A program made the position numbers and the translations under genes. A DNA stretch of 38,006 bases, from assembly GCA_016871115.1 (NCBI GenBank), contig VFZP01000007.1, positions 1 to 38,006 on the forward strand, read 5' to 3'. Below are positions 23,950 to 32,382 of this stretch, in pieces. A model generated the notes under the pieces. That model was not told the DNA's origin. It saw only the letters and a program-made list of their open reading frames with translations, and searched no databases. The first letter of the stretch is position 1; every line of letters starts with the position of its first letter. The stretch is from Acidobacteriota bacterium (GTDB lineage: Bacteria; Acidobacteriota; Terriglobia; Bryobacterales; Bryobacteraceae).

Positions 23950-25197
23950 TCATTTCGTTCCGGCGGCGCTCAAGGAGAGCTTTCCCACGGCGGTCCGCTT
24001 CAGCTTTTCATCTGGATCGAGATATTGGCGCGTCGTGTCGAGATCACTGTGGCCCATCAGTCGCTGTACGGTGACAATGTCACACCCGCTCTCCAGTAGG
24101 CGGGTTGCGTACGTGTGTCGGAACTTGTGCAAGGTAGCCCCCGGCACTTCGGCGGCATCGGCTATCGCCTTCAACCGCCGTAGGAGGTGCGTTTGACGAT
24201 TTCCGGCCTTCGTTGGGAAGACCCAAGCCCCCCGCCGCGGTAGCGGCTGCAGGAGCTCCGCGAGCTCCCGCGAAATCGGAATCAAACGCTGCTCGTAATC
24301 TTTCGGCGAGAAGCCCTCTTTGCCTTCGCCTCTAACGGCGACTGTGGCATTGTCGAGATTGCGAAGATCGAGATCCGGCCAGGTGAGGAAGCAGAGTTCT
24401 TCCTCTCGCAAGCCAGTGAGGAGAAGGGTAGCAAAGATGACCTTCTCGTTCCCGTCGCAGGCTGCGAGGATGCGATCAATTTCTTCCTGCCGGTACGTCG
24501 GCGGCCGGCGCTTCGCCTTGGCGCGAGGGTCCTTCAGCTGCTTGAAATTCGCGCAGGGGTTCGTGATTGGCAGATTGCGTTCGCGGATCAGGAAATAGAA
24601 GAAGGTCCGGAGGACGGCGATTTCGTAGTTGATTGTGCGGGGGGTGATGCGTCGATTGGGATGTTGCTCGCTGGACTCGGTGCTCCGAGCCGTTTTGTAG
24701 TCGTCGATGTCCGCCCTCGTGATGGCTTCCACAAAAGTCTTGGCGCCAAGGAGGCGGGTGACGTGGTCAAGCACCGCGCCGTACCGCTGAGGAGTGCGCG
24801 GCTTGTCCGGCGAGTGCACGCGAACGTGCCCGAGGAACATCGCTATGGCCTCGGTAAGAAGCGTCAACGGGGTCTCGACCGGAGCAGGGGAGACACTCTT
24901 TCCGCCGAGGAATCGCTCGCCGACGACCTCGTTCCGTTTCCGGCGTTGAGCCTCCATGGCTTCGCTGGGCGTCTGCCCGGCTTGCTCTCGCCGCCTTTTT
25001 CGTCCCTCCCACCATTCGACAAAATAATGGCCGGGCCGGTCGTCCCAGGCGTAGCGCGCCCCTGCTTTCTTGAGCGAGACGAATTTCCAGGCCCCATCGG
25101 CATGGCGAACCTTTTTGATGATCCGAACGCTTTTCTTGGCTGCCACTTGCGACCCCTTGGTGTCTAAATTTGGCCATTTCACCGACACCAAGAGCAT
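23950..25197 (-). CDS. int: Tyrosine recombinase (island integrase)
   Basis: This 415-residue integrase cuts and rejoins DNA at the att sites. The N-terminal part (about 20-95) is rich in basic residues, as in arm-binding domains. The SAM-like core-binding domain lies at about 112-215. The catalytic domain (about 230-400) contains R264 (TGLREEEL), H357-x-x-R360 (HKFRHTYAT), H383 (MGHSDL) and the nucleophile Y392 (TRQYL). All key residues are present, so it should be active. The start may be ATG 25197 or GTG 25146, where AAGGGG lies 6 bases upstream. The gene begins 44 bp from the tRNA-Ser 3' end, the normal place for an integrase using that tRNA. Confidence 0.93.
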   Translation of the reverse strand: MLLVSVKWPNLDTKGSQVAAKKSVRIIKKVRHADGAWKFVSLKKAGARYAWDDRPGHYFVEWWEGRKRRREQAGQTPSEAMEAQRRKRNEVVGERFLGGKSVSPAPVETPLTLLTEAIAMFLGHVRVHSPDKPRTPQRYGAVLDHVTRLLGAKTFVEAITRADIDDYKTARSTESSEQHPNRRITPRTINYEIAVLRTFFYFLIRERNLPITNPCANFKQLKDPRAKAKRRPPTYRQEEIDRILAACDGNEKVIFATLLLTGLREEELCFLTWPDLDLRNLDNATVAVRGEGKEGFSPKDYEQRLIPISRELAELLQPLPRRGAWVFPTKAGNRQTHLLRRLKAIADAAEVPGATLHKFRHTYATRLLESGCDIVTVQRLMGHSDLDTTRQYLDPDEKLKRTAVGKLSLSAAGTK

Positions 25198-25240
25198 ATC
25201 ACGGCTCTCAACTAGCTCAGCCTATTAGCTTTATTAAATT

Positions 25241-25265
25241 CTGGCGGAGAGAGAGGGATTCGAAC
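25241..25265 (-). repeat. tRNA-side att repeat
   Basis: This is the 25-bp partner of 14067-14091, lying within the 3' part of the tRNA-Ser gene plus one base. Since the tRNA is complete here, this junction keeps a functional gene. Confidence 0.82.
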
Positions 25266-25331
25266 CCTCGATAGAGTTTCCCCTATACACGCTTTCCAAG
25301 CGTGCGCCTTCAACCACTCGGCCATCTCTCC
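25242..25331 (-). tRNA. tRNA-Ser (anticodon GGA)
   Basis: The 90-nt gene folds as a class II tRNA: acceptor GGAGAGA/TCTCTCC, discriminator G with encoded CCA, D-arm GCCGAGTGGTTGAAGGC, anticodon stem CACGC/GCGTG with loop TTGGAAA (anticodon GGA, reading UCC/UCU), a long variable arm (TAGGG...CTCTA region) and T-arm GAGGGTTCGAATCCCTC. It is the integration target of the island on its 3' side. Confidence 0.97.
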
Positions 25332-25372
25332 GGGGTATTGCGCGGGTGCGGCTCGACCAGTATAGCGTGACT

Positions 25373-26215
25373 TTACTGGCTGGCGCGTAAAATGGCATCG
25401 CGCACGCGCAAAAATGTTTCGGGGTCCGGGTGCGAGTGTGTTGGCGCCGCGCACCACTCGGCTGCTGACGCAACGCCCAGCGCCTTGGCGATGCCGGGCG
25501 CGGCGACGCTGGCGGTGACGGCGCGGCGCAACAGGAGCATGTCCTGCCCCGCGTTGCGCAGGATCTTGGCGCGGATGCTCTTGGACGCGTCCCCGGGTGG
25601 TGACGCGGATTTTGCCGCCGCACGGTTGCACCACACCTGATCGAGCAGCGCGATCGCGCCTGCGGCGGAGTGGCCTGCCGCGCGCGGAGCAATTGACGGC
25701 GCTACGCTGGCGGGTACGGTGGCCGCCTGGACGCGGAGTTCGAGCGGCGTGATGATCCAGTTGCTGCTGTGGTGCACCTGCGCCTCGATCCGGATGCGGC
25801 GCACGGGCGTGGTGGCGGGCGTGAAGATGTCGAGCCAGAACACCGCGACGCCCTGCTCGTTGAACTTGCTGTTCAGCTCGCCTTTCGGGATCGGCATCAG
25901 GGCATTCTCACCGGGCGCGTTGATGCCGAACAGGGCCGGCCGCAGGACGCCCGTGGGATTGGTTTGTATGAACAGATCGAACGCAGATTTTGGCGGGCCC
26001 GTCACCACGATATAGAAAGATGTGTAGCCGCCACGCACGATCGCGGGCGAAATGATCTCACGCGGCGTGCCCACCGCGTCGGCCGCGACGATTTCACCAT
26101 CCGGCCCCGGGCGGCGGAATTCAGAAAGAAAATGGGCCGCGACGGTTTGCGCCGTCAGCGGCCCGTGGCTGGAGGCCATGAGGGCGCCGCACAAAACAAG
26201 GAGCGGCACGCGCAT
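25373..26215 (-). CDS. Secreted hypothetical protein downstream of rng
   Basis: This protein of about 280 residues starts at ATG 26215, where AAGGA lies 8 bases upstream, 11 bp after the rng stop. A signal peptide ends near residue 23 (GPLTAQ). Residues about 25-160 look like an all-beta domain (TSFYIVVTGPPKSAFDLFIQ, VAVFWLDIFTPATTPVRRIRIEA). Then come an Ala/Pro linker and a helical C-terminal part (KILRNAGQDMLLLRRAV). No family is recognised. Position suggests co-transcription with rng, but a functional link is not evident. Confidence 0.7.
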   Translation of the reverse strand: MRVPLLVLCGALMASSHGPLTAQTVAAHFLSEFRRPGPDGEIVAADAVGTPREIISPAIVRGGYTSFYIVVTGPPKSAFDLFIQTNPTGVLRPALFGINAPGENALMPIPKGELNSKFNEQGVAVFWLDIFTPATTPVRRIRIEAQVHHSSNWIITPLELRVQAATVPASVAPSIAPRAAGHSAAGAIALLDQVWCNRAAAKSASPPGDASKSIRAKILRNAGQDMLLLRRAVTASVAAPGIAKALGVASAAEWCAAPTHSHPDPETFLRVRDAILRASQ

Positions 26216-26226
26216 GGGTGTGGTCC

Positions 26227-28935
26227 TTATGCGAGGTCGAACTTTTCCGGATGCAGCAGCGCATCGCTCTTGACGATGACGGTGCGGCCCAGGATGTCTT
26301 CGAGCTCCTGCAGGTAGCTCTTCTCGGCGCTCTTGATGCTCTTGGCCACTTCGGGGCTGACGCGCAACATCACGTCCTTGCCTTCGAGGCCCGCGCGGAT
26401 CTTGTGCGCTTCGGTGATGATTTCGCTCATCACGGTCTGCACGCTCTTGACGTAGCCCGCGCCTTCGCAGGTGGGGCACGGCGAACAGAGCGCGCGTTCG
26501 AGGCTCTGCTTCACGCGGCGGCGAGTGATGGCCACGAGGCCAAAATCGTTGAACTGGAGAATCTTGTACGGCGCGCGGTCCGTCCCCATCGCTTCTTCGA
26601 GCGCTTGCATCACCCTCTGGCGATTCTTGCGCTCGTCCATGTCGATGAAGTCGACCACGATGATGCCGCCGAGGTCGCGCAGCCGGATCTGGCGTACGAT
26701 CTCCTTGACGGCTTCGATGTTGGTCTTGACGATCGTGTCTTCCAGGCGATTCGACTTGCCGACATACTTGCCGGTGTTGATATCAATCGCCACCAGCGCT
26801 TCGGTCTGGTTGATCACGATGTAGCCGCCGCTCTTCAGCCACACCTTCGGGCGCAGCGCTTTTTCGAGCTCAGCGGTGATGTTGAAGGTGTCGAAGATCG
26901 GCGTGTCGCGCGAGTACATCTTCACGCGGGGCACGAGCGCGGGCTGGAAGAGCTCAAGGAAGCTCACGACCATCTCGTACATTTCTTCGTTGTCCGTCCA
27001 GATGGCGCGGAACGAGTCGTTCACCTGATCGCGCAGAGTACGCGTCACCAGTTCCAGGTCTGAGTGCAGGAGGCAGGGCGCGCGGCGCTTCTCGGCCTTC
27101 TTGCGGATGTCGAGCCACTGGTTGTAGAGATGGCCCATGTCCGCGGCGATGTCGGCTTCGGACTTGCCTTCACCCGCCGTACGCACGATGAAACCGCCCA
27201 CCATGCCCTGGCTGTGGGCCTGCACGATGCGCTTCAGGCGCTGGCGCTCTTCGTCGTTGCCGAGTTTGCGCGACACGCCGTGATGGTCCGCCGTGGGCAT
27301 GAACACCACATAGCGGCCCGGCATTGCCACATGCGAAGTAATGCGCGCGCCCTTGGTGCCGAGCGGCTCTTTGTAGATCTGAACGATGATCTCCTGGCCT
27401 TCCTTCAGCAGATCGCTGATGGAAAGCAGGGGAGGCCGTTCGCGGCGCTCACGTTCGGGCCGCTCGGGGCGGCCTTCTTTCGCTTCGGCGGCGGGCTGGC
27501 TCTCGGCGGGCGCGGCAGCCGCGCGCGGCACTGCTTCGTAGCGTCCGCCGCCGCCGGTGCGGTTGCGGTCTCCGCCACGATCGCGGTCACGTCCACCGCG
27601 GCGGCGTCCACCGCGGTCGCCGCGTTCGCGGCGCTGTACAAATCGGGCGGCGGGCTGATCTTCACGTACTTCGGCGCTGCCCGATTCAGGCAACGGGCTG
27701 CCGCTGGCGATGGCGGCTTCGGCCGCGGCCTGCAGGGCATCGACGTCGTCTTCTTCGTTCTCTCCCTCGTCGTCGCCTTCCGGGTCGGCGTCCGTGTCGG
27801 TGTCAGTGCCCGCTTCGGCTTCCGGCGCTGCCTCGAGCACCGCTTCGACGGGTTCTTCGGCGGACGTCTCGGCAGCGAGTGCAGCCTGATGCAACTCAAT
27901 ATGCTCGGCCACGAGGTCGCGCACTTCGGCGGCTTCTTCAGCAGCCTCGGGCTCCTCCGGCTCTGGTTCGGCCACGATCTCCACCGGCGGAGGAGGAGGC
28001 GGCGGAGGAGGCGCGGCTGCCACGGCGGGCTTGGGTGCAGCGGCGGGGCGGTCTTCGCGGCGATACTTGGCGATCGATTCGCCGGGCAGCACGATCGGCG
28101 GCAGTTCCGGTTCATCAGAGGTGGTGCGCGGCGGCGGACCGGCGTAGGTGAACGTGGGCGCTTGAGGAGCGGCGGCCTCTGGCGGCGCGTCGTCGCCTTC
28201 CTCGTCACCGGCTTCGTCATCGGCGGCTGCTTCGGCCGGGCTGGCGAATTTCGAATCGGGCAAACCGCTCGGCAGCGGGCCGCGTCCACCACGGCGGCGG
28301 CGGCGGCGCCTTCCGCCACGGCGGTCTCCACGGTCTCCGCGCTCGCCCTGCTGCTGTTCGCCGTTGCGTTGTTCCGGCTGAGCGGCTCCGCCCTCAGCCT
28401 GTACTTCCACGGCTGCGGAGGCGTTGCCGGAAGCTTCCGTTGTGACGTCGGCTACGGGCGCGCCTTCGGCTGTCTCTGGCGTTTCGCCCTCCACGGCGGG
28501 GCTGGGCGTTGCTTCCACCACGGGCGCGGGCGTGTCGCTTACCGACACTGCACCGCGGCCTTCACGGTCACGATTCCGGTCGCGGTCCTGGTCCCGCCGG
28601 TCGCCCCGGTCACGGTCGCGGCCGCCACGATCACGGCCGCCGCCTTGCCGCGGCGATGGGGCGGCGGGCTCTTCGCCGGCCGCGACGCGCTCATAGTCTT
28701 CACCGGTCTGTTCCAGGAAGTCCGACACGTACAGGAACGCGTCGCGCTCCAGGCCCAATTCCACGAAGGCGGACTGCATCCCCGGCAGCACGCGCGTGAC
28801 CCGGCCTTTGTGAATACTGCCTACCAGCGAATACTCTTCAGACCGCTGGAAAAAGATCTCGACGAGTTGATCATCCTCGAGAACGGCTAATTTGGTTTCG
28901 TGGCGATTCGAAGAAATCACCAGCTCTTTGTTCAT
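26227..28935 (-). CDS. rng: Ribonuclease E/G with a long disordered insert in S1
   Basis: This 902-residue RNase E/G family endoribonuclease acts in rRNA processing and mRNA decay. ATG 28935 (GGAG 7 bases upstream) gives the canonical start KELVISSNRHETKLAVLED. The S1 domain begins at 36-78 but is interrupted by about 420 low-complexity residues (80-500: Arg/Asp/Gly-rich, Glu/Ala/Pro-rich, polyproline) before resuming at ISDLLKEGQEIIVQIYKEP. The DNase-I-like catalytic domain has D718 (VAIDINTGK) and D762 (IIVVDFIDM); the Zn-link CPTC is at 820-823. The 44- and 58-residue spacings agree with E. coli RNase E. The insert may bind RNA or partners, as the C-terminal half does in E. coli. Confidence 0.94.
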   Translation of the reverse strand: MNKELVISSNRHETKLAVLEDDQLVEIFFQRSEEYSLVGSIHKGRVTRVLPGMQSAFVELGLERDAFLYVSDFLEQTGEDYERVAAGEEPAAPSPRQGGGRDRGGRDRDRGDRRDQDRDRNRDREGRGAVSVSDTPAPVVEATPSPAVEGETPETAEGAPVADVTTEASGNASAAVEVQAEGGAAQPEQRNGEQQQGERGDRGDRRGGRRRRRRRGGRGPLPSGLPDSKFASPAEAAADDEAGDEEGDDAPPEAAAPQAPTFTYAGPPPRTTSDEPELPPIVLPGESIAKYRREDRPAAAPKPAVAAAPPPPPPPPPVEIVAEPEPEEPEAAEEAAEVRDLVAEHIELHQAALAAETSAEEPVEAVLEAAPEAEAGTDTDTDADPEGDDEGENEEDDVDALQAAAEAAIASGSPLPESGSAEVREDQPAARFVQRRERGDRGGRRRGGRDRDRGGDRNRTGGGGRYEAVPRAAAAPAESQPAAEAKEGRPERPERERRERPPLLSISDLLKEGQEIIVQIYKEPLGTKGARITSHVAMPGRYVVFMPTADHHGVSRKLGNDEERQRLKRIVQAHSQGMVGGFIVRTAGEGKSEADIAADMGHLYNQWLDIRKKAEKRRAPCLLHSDLELVTRTLRDQVNDSFRAIWTDNEEMYEMVVSFLELFQPALVPRVKMYSRDTPIFDTFNITAELEKALRPKVWLKSGGYIVINQTEALVAIDINTGKYVGKSNRLEDTIVKTNIEAVKEIVRQIRLRDLGGIIVVDFIDMDERKNRQRVMQALEEAMGTDRAPYKILQFNDFGLVAITRRRVKQSLERALCSPCPTCEGAGYVKSVQTVMSEIITEAHKIRAGLEGKDVMLRVSPEVAKSIKSAEKSYLQELEDILGRTVIVKSDALLHPEKFDLA

Positions 28936-29317
28936 CGGGCGTCTCCGCTTCTGAAGCGGGCGGGCGATAGCGAGAAGAGAGTGACCAAGGGCTAGCGTTT
29001 GCCGGAAGGGCAGGCACAACAGCGGGTGAACCGGGCGGTTCTCCCGTGGCGGGGTTCGCCGGCCAAGGCGCGGCGAGATTCGCACACAGCTTCACCGCGC
29101 GCGCCGGAAAGGCGCCGAACGGCAAGCCGGTTTGCAGGGAAGTGGTCATCATCACGAGACCGTTACCTTCCTCCAGATTCCTCAAGTCAAGAACCGGACG
29201 GGAACGCGCGGCTCAAGGCGCACATCCGATCCGGCGGGCTCTCTTCGTACATCGCGAGCCGCTTCTTGCTACTAGTCTTAACCGAACATGCGGAAGACCC
29301 TTGCGGGTGCTTCCGGC
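28936..29317 (-). promoter_or_regulatory. Long rng leader with a GNRA-capped hairpin
   Basis: These 382 bases separate the rodA stop from the rng ATG. Directly after rodA, 29315-29291 (reverse strand) folds as CGGAAG-C-ACCC / GGGT-CTTCCG capped by the tetraloop GCAA. No T run follows, so it is not a standard terminator. Further on, GGAGGAAGG precedes an ATGATG and a 104-codon frame (29185-28871) that overlaps the rng start in another frame; it looks non-conserved. No protein family is recognised. E. coli rne also has a roughly 360-nt regulatory leader, so a feedback role is possible but unproven. Confidence 0.35.
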
Positions 29318-30415
29318 TCAACTGATAAACCGCCGAAGCCGGACATTGTTGACCAGCCCCAGCAACAAAAACGTTGTCATCGTACTAGACCCGCCGGCGC
29401 TCATAAAGGGCAGAGGGATTCCGGTAACTGGCATCATCCCGGCCACCATACCCACGTTCACCAGCAGGTGAAACAAAAACAGGGCTGCCACTCCCATGCA
29501 GATATACATGCCGGCCCGGTCGGGCGCCGACTGCGCATTTTGAACAATCTGCAAAAGCAACAACAAATACAATCCTAGCGCGAAAATCACCCCGATAAAT
29601 CCCTGCTCCTCGCCGTACGTGGCAAAAATGAAGTCAGCGTGCGAAACCGGGAGGAAGCGCAGGCGCGTTTGCGAGCCCTGCGTAACGCCGCGCCCCCACA
29701 TCTGGCCGGAGCCAATGGCGATCTGCGATTGGATCACCTGATAGCCCTTTCCTTGCCGGTATTGGTCTGGATGGAGGAACGACACGACGCGGGCGCGCTG
29801 AAAATCGCGCAGCAAAAACTGGTAGGAGAAGCCAGCGAGCAACACGGCGAGCAGTGCGATGGCGGCCATCTGCCGGACGCGCAGGCCGGCGAGGAAAATG
29901 CCGACGGCGAGCACCGGCGCATAGGTGAGCGCCGTGCCGAGATCCGGCTGCAGGTAGATGAGCGCGCATGGTACCGCCACCAGTCCGGTGAGTTTTAGAA
30001 TGTCGCCGTTCTGCACGGTTGTGCGCCGCAGGCTGGTGAGGTAGCGTGCCACCAGCAGCACGATCACCACCTTGCCGAATTCCGACACCTGAAACGAAAA
30101 GCCGAAAAACAGCGGGATCCAACGGCGCACGTGGAGCAGGCTGGCGCCGTAGGTCACCAGAAAAAGCAGCAGGAAGACGGTGAGCACGTAGAGCCACGGC
30201 ACTTGCCCGAGCAGCGTGTGGTAGTCGACGTGACAGATCAGCCACATCAACAACAGGCCCGCGGCGATATAAAACAACTGGCGCCACCAGACGTTTTCGA
30301 ACTTGCTTTCCTGCGTGGCGCTGAAGATCTGCAGGACGCCGAGCAAAGACAACGCGAGCGCCAGCATCAGCATCAGCCAGTCGATGTCGCGCAGGATGCG
30401 GAGGTCGAGCTTCAT
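29318..30415 (-). CDS. rodA: RodA, SEDS peptidoglycan glycosyltransferase
   Basis: This is a 365-residue integral membrane SEDS protein with about ten helices. It polymerises lipid II into glycan strands in the elongasome. Landmarks: IDWLMLMLALALSLLGVLQIF (first helix), YLQPDLGTALTY with the conserved Asp of the catalytic loop, GSGQMWGRGVTQGSQTRLRFLP, HADFIFATYGEEQGF and GIPLPFMSAGGSS near the C-terminus. ATG 30415 overlaps the mrdA stop (ATGA), so translation is coupled to its partner PBP2. Length and motifs are normal for the family. Confidence 0.96.
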   Translation of the reverse strand: MKLDLRILRDIDWLMLMLALALSLLGVLQIFSATQESKFENVWWRQLFYIAAGLLLMWLICHVDYHTLLGQVPWLYVLTVFLLLFLVTYGASLLHVRRWIPLFFGFSFQVSEFGKVVIVLLVARYLTSLRRTTVQNGDILKLTGLVAVPCALIYLQPDLGTALTYAPVLAVGIFLAGLRVRQMAAIALLAVLLAGFSYQFLLRDFQRARVVSFLHPDQYRQGKGYQVIQSQIAIGSGQMWGRGVTQGSQTRLRFLPVSHADFIFATYGEEQGFIGVIFALGLYLLLLLQIVQNAQSAPDRAGMYICMGVAALFLFHLLVNVGMVAGMMPVTGIPLPFMSAGGSSTMTTFLLLGLVNNVRLRRFIS

Positions 30416-32349
30416 GGTTGTGGCCGCGGCTCCTGCCAGGCGAAGGCCGTAACGAGCGGGTCTTGCTTGGGTCGCTCGGCCGGTTTCTTCTTGCCGAAGT
30501 ACGCCTTGATGACGTCGCGCACGATGGGCGCGGCGCGGTCGCCATGCGCGCCGCCTTCATACAACGCGGCGACGACGATCTCCGGATTCCGGCGCGGCGC
30601 AAAACCGACGAACCAGGCGTTGTCTTCCATCGGCGCCAAGCCCGTGACGCCGCGCTTGATGGCCTCGCGGCGCGCCTGCGCGAGCGCGTTCGACATGAGT
30701 TGCGCCGTGCCCGTCTTGCCGCACATCTCCACGTTCTGCAGCATGGAGTCGTGAGCCGTGCCGCCGGGCAGATTGACCGCCGCCGACATGCCGGCCAACA
30801 CATGGTTGAGGTTCGCCGCATCGATGGCCACCTTGCGCGGCAGCTTGGGAGTGGGTGGGGCGTCGCCCAGCACCTGCTTCAGTAGATGAGGTTCGTGCCA
30901 AACGCCTCCGAGCGCCATGCCGCCGATGGCGTGCGCGAGTTGCAGTGGCGTGACGATGAGCGCGCCCTGGCCGATGGCGACGGAAATAGTCTCGCTGATA
31001 AACCAGCGTTTGCGGAACGTGCGCACCTTCCAGCGGGTGGAGGGCACAATGCCGTCCACTTCCGACGGCAGGTCAATGCCCGTACGGCGGCCGAGACCGG
31101 CCATCTGCGCATAGTCGGCAATGCGGTCAATGCGGAGCTTGTCGCCCAGTTCGTAGAAGAAGACGTCGCAACTGGCCTGCAGCGCCCGGGTGAAGTCCAC
31201 TTCGCCGTGCGTGGAGTGGCACTTGCGGAACGACCCGTAGTAGGTGCCGCCGCCGCGGCAGAAGGCCTTCGCGTCCGGGCCAATGATGCCGGTTTCCAGA
31301 CCCGCCAGCGCCATGATGGGCTTGAACGTGGAGCCCGGCGCGAGCGCGGCCTGCACGGCGCGATTGAACAACGGGTTATCCGGGTTGTTGCGGATTTCGT
31401 CCCAATCCTTGCGGCGGATGCGTCCGGCAAAGCGGTTGGGATCGTAGGAGGGGCCGGAGACCATGGCCAGCACTTCGCCGGACCGCGGATCGATCGCCAC
31501 CACCGCGCCGCGCCGGTCGCGTAGCGCGAGTTCGGCGACGGCCTGCAGATCGAGATCCAGCGTGAGTTGAATGCTGCGGCCAGGTTGCGGTTCCTTCTTG
31601 TCCAGCAACTCGCGCTCGTTGCCGTTGTAGTCGACGATCACGCGGCGCTGGCCGTCGATGCCCATCAACAGGTCGTTGTACTGTTTTTCGAGGCCCGCCT
31701 TGCCGATGAGGTCGCCCGGGCGGTACCGCGCGAACTCCACCGAGTCGAGTTCGCGCTCGCTTACCTCGCCAGTATATCCGAGCACATGCGCGCTGAAGCC
31801 GCCGCGTGGATAGATGCGGCGGTGGTCCTGGATGATTTCAAGTGACCGGAAGTCCGGGTCGCCGCGATGCGCCTCGATGTAGGCGAGTTCGGCGCGCGAG
31901 AGGTTTTCCTTCAGTGTGACCGGCGCTGCGCGCGAGGCTTTGGATTTGTCAAAGCGCCGTACGCGCTCCATCACTTCGTCAACGTCCAGTTGCAGCACCG
32001 GGGCAATGGCGCGGATCTGTTCGGGTGTGACCGCGTCGCGGCTCACCATGAGGCTGAACGCCGAGTTGTTGTCGACGACGATGCGGCCGTCGCGGTCGAG
32101 CATCTTGCCGCGCGGCGCCAGCATGGGGTAGGGGCGGATGCGGTTGCGCTCGGCGAGGCTGAGATAGTAATCGCCCTGGCGGATTTGCAGGTTCCAGTAG
32201 CCGAGCGATAGGCAACAGACGATGGCGAGCGCGAGGTATTGGAACCACAGAATGCGAGTGGAGGCAAACGTGGCGTCGTCGCGGAGGACGTGGAACGCCT
32301 CGGGTTCTTTGTCCTTTTCGCGGTCGTGCGCGGACTGGTATGGCGGCAT
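30412..32349 (-). CDS. mrdA: Penicillin-binding protein 2 (transpeptidase)
   Basis: This is a 645-residue class B PBP that cross-links peptidoglycan during side-wall growth. A membrane anchor lies at about 33-53. The pedestal domain includes YPMLAPRGKMLDRDGR and YPRGGFSAHVLGYTGEV. The transpeptidase motifs are S340-T-F-K343 (nucleophile S340), SCD at 393-395 in place of the usual SxN, and KTG at 545-547 (CGKTGTAQ). The Cys residues around 364 and 377 (AFCRGGG, RKCHST) match the zinc-binding loop region of PBP2. Its 3' end overlaps rodA. Its normal upstream neighbour mreD is displaced by a 2.7-kb insert. Confidence 0.96.
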   Translation of the reverse strand: MPPYQSAHDREKDKEPEAFHVLRDDATFASTRILWFQYLALAIVCCLSLGYWNLQIRQGDYYLSLAERNRIRPYPMLAPRGKMLDRDGRIVVDNNSAFSLMVSRDAVTPEQIRAIAPVLQLDVDEVMERVRRFDKSKASRAAPVTLKENLSRAELAYIEAHRGDPDFRSLEIIQDHRRIYPRGGFSAHVLGYTGEVSERELDSVEFARYRPGDLIGKAGLEKQYNDLLMGIDGQRRVIVDYNGNERELLDKKEPQPGRSIQLTLDLDLQAVAELALRDRRGAVVAIDPRSGEVLAMVSGPSYDPNRFAGRIRRKDWDEIRNNPDNPLFNRAVQAALAPGSTFKPIMALAGLETGIIGPDAKAFCRGGGTYYGSFRKCHSTHGEVDFTRALQASCDVFFYELGDKLRIDRIADYAQMAGLGRRTGIDLPSEVDGIVPSTRWKVRTFRKRWFISETISVAIGQGALIVTPLQLAHAIGGMALGGVWHEPHLLKQVLGDAPPTPKLPRKVAIDAANLNHVLAGMSAAVNLPGGTAHDSMLQNVEMCGKTGTAQLMSNALAQARREAIKRGVTGLAPMEDNAWFVGFAPRRNPEIVVAALYEGGAHGDRAAPIVRDVIKAYFGKKKPAERPKQDPLVTAFAWQEPRPQP

Positions 32350-32382
32350 GGTCGAGCGGCGCTGCGGCTGCCTCCCCTCAGT

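Larger units (their letters stand above)
14067..25265. mobile_element. Genomic island integrated at tRNA-Ser(GGA)
   Basis: An 11.2-kb segment is bounded by 25-bp perfect direct repeats of a tRNA-Ser 3' end. The full tRNA gene lies at the right boundary with a tyrosine-recombinase gene just inside it, the classical layout of a tRNA-targeting integrative element. Cargo in order: PHP phosphoesterase, secreted beta-helix-like protein, TonB receptor, TIGR03437 protein, PiT transporter (one nonsense codon), small membrane protein, group II intron remnant, small secreted protein, integrase. No conjugation, replication or excisionase gene is seen, so the element is probably non-autonomous or reduced. 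The outer genes (DUF1552 on the left; rng/rod/mre on the right) are ordinary chromosome. Confidence 0.77.

Noticed and set aside
27435..28695. Repeats in the rng insert as a DNA repeat array
   Set aside because: The repetition follows codon-level low complexity (Arg-Asp, Glu-Ala-Pro) and has no fixed unit length.
27064..28890. A 608-residue forward frame opposite rng
   Set aside because: It is the antisense of the low-complexity rng insert; Gly/Arg/Ala runs mirror the Pro/Ala/Asp codons of the real gene.
28871..29185. A 104-residue protein upstream of and overlapping rng
   Set aside because: A good ribosome-site-like sequence exists, but composition is Pro/Ala-rich without motif and it overlaps the rng start in another frame; kept only as part of the leader.
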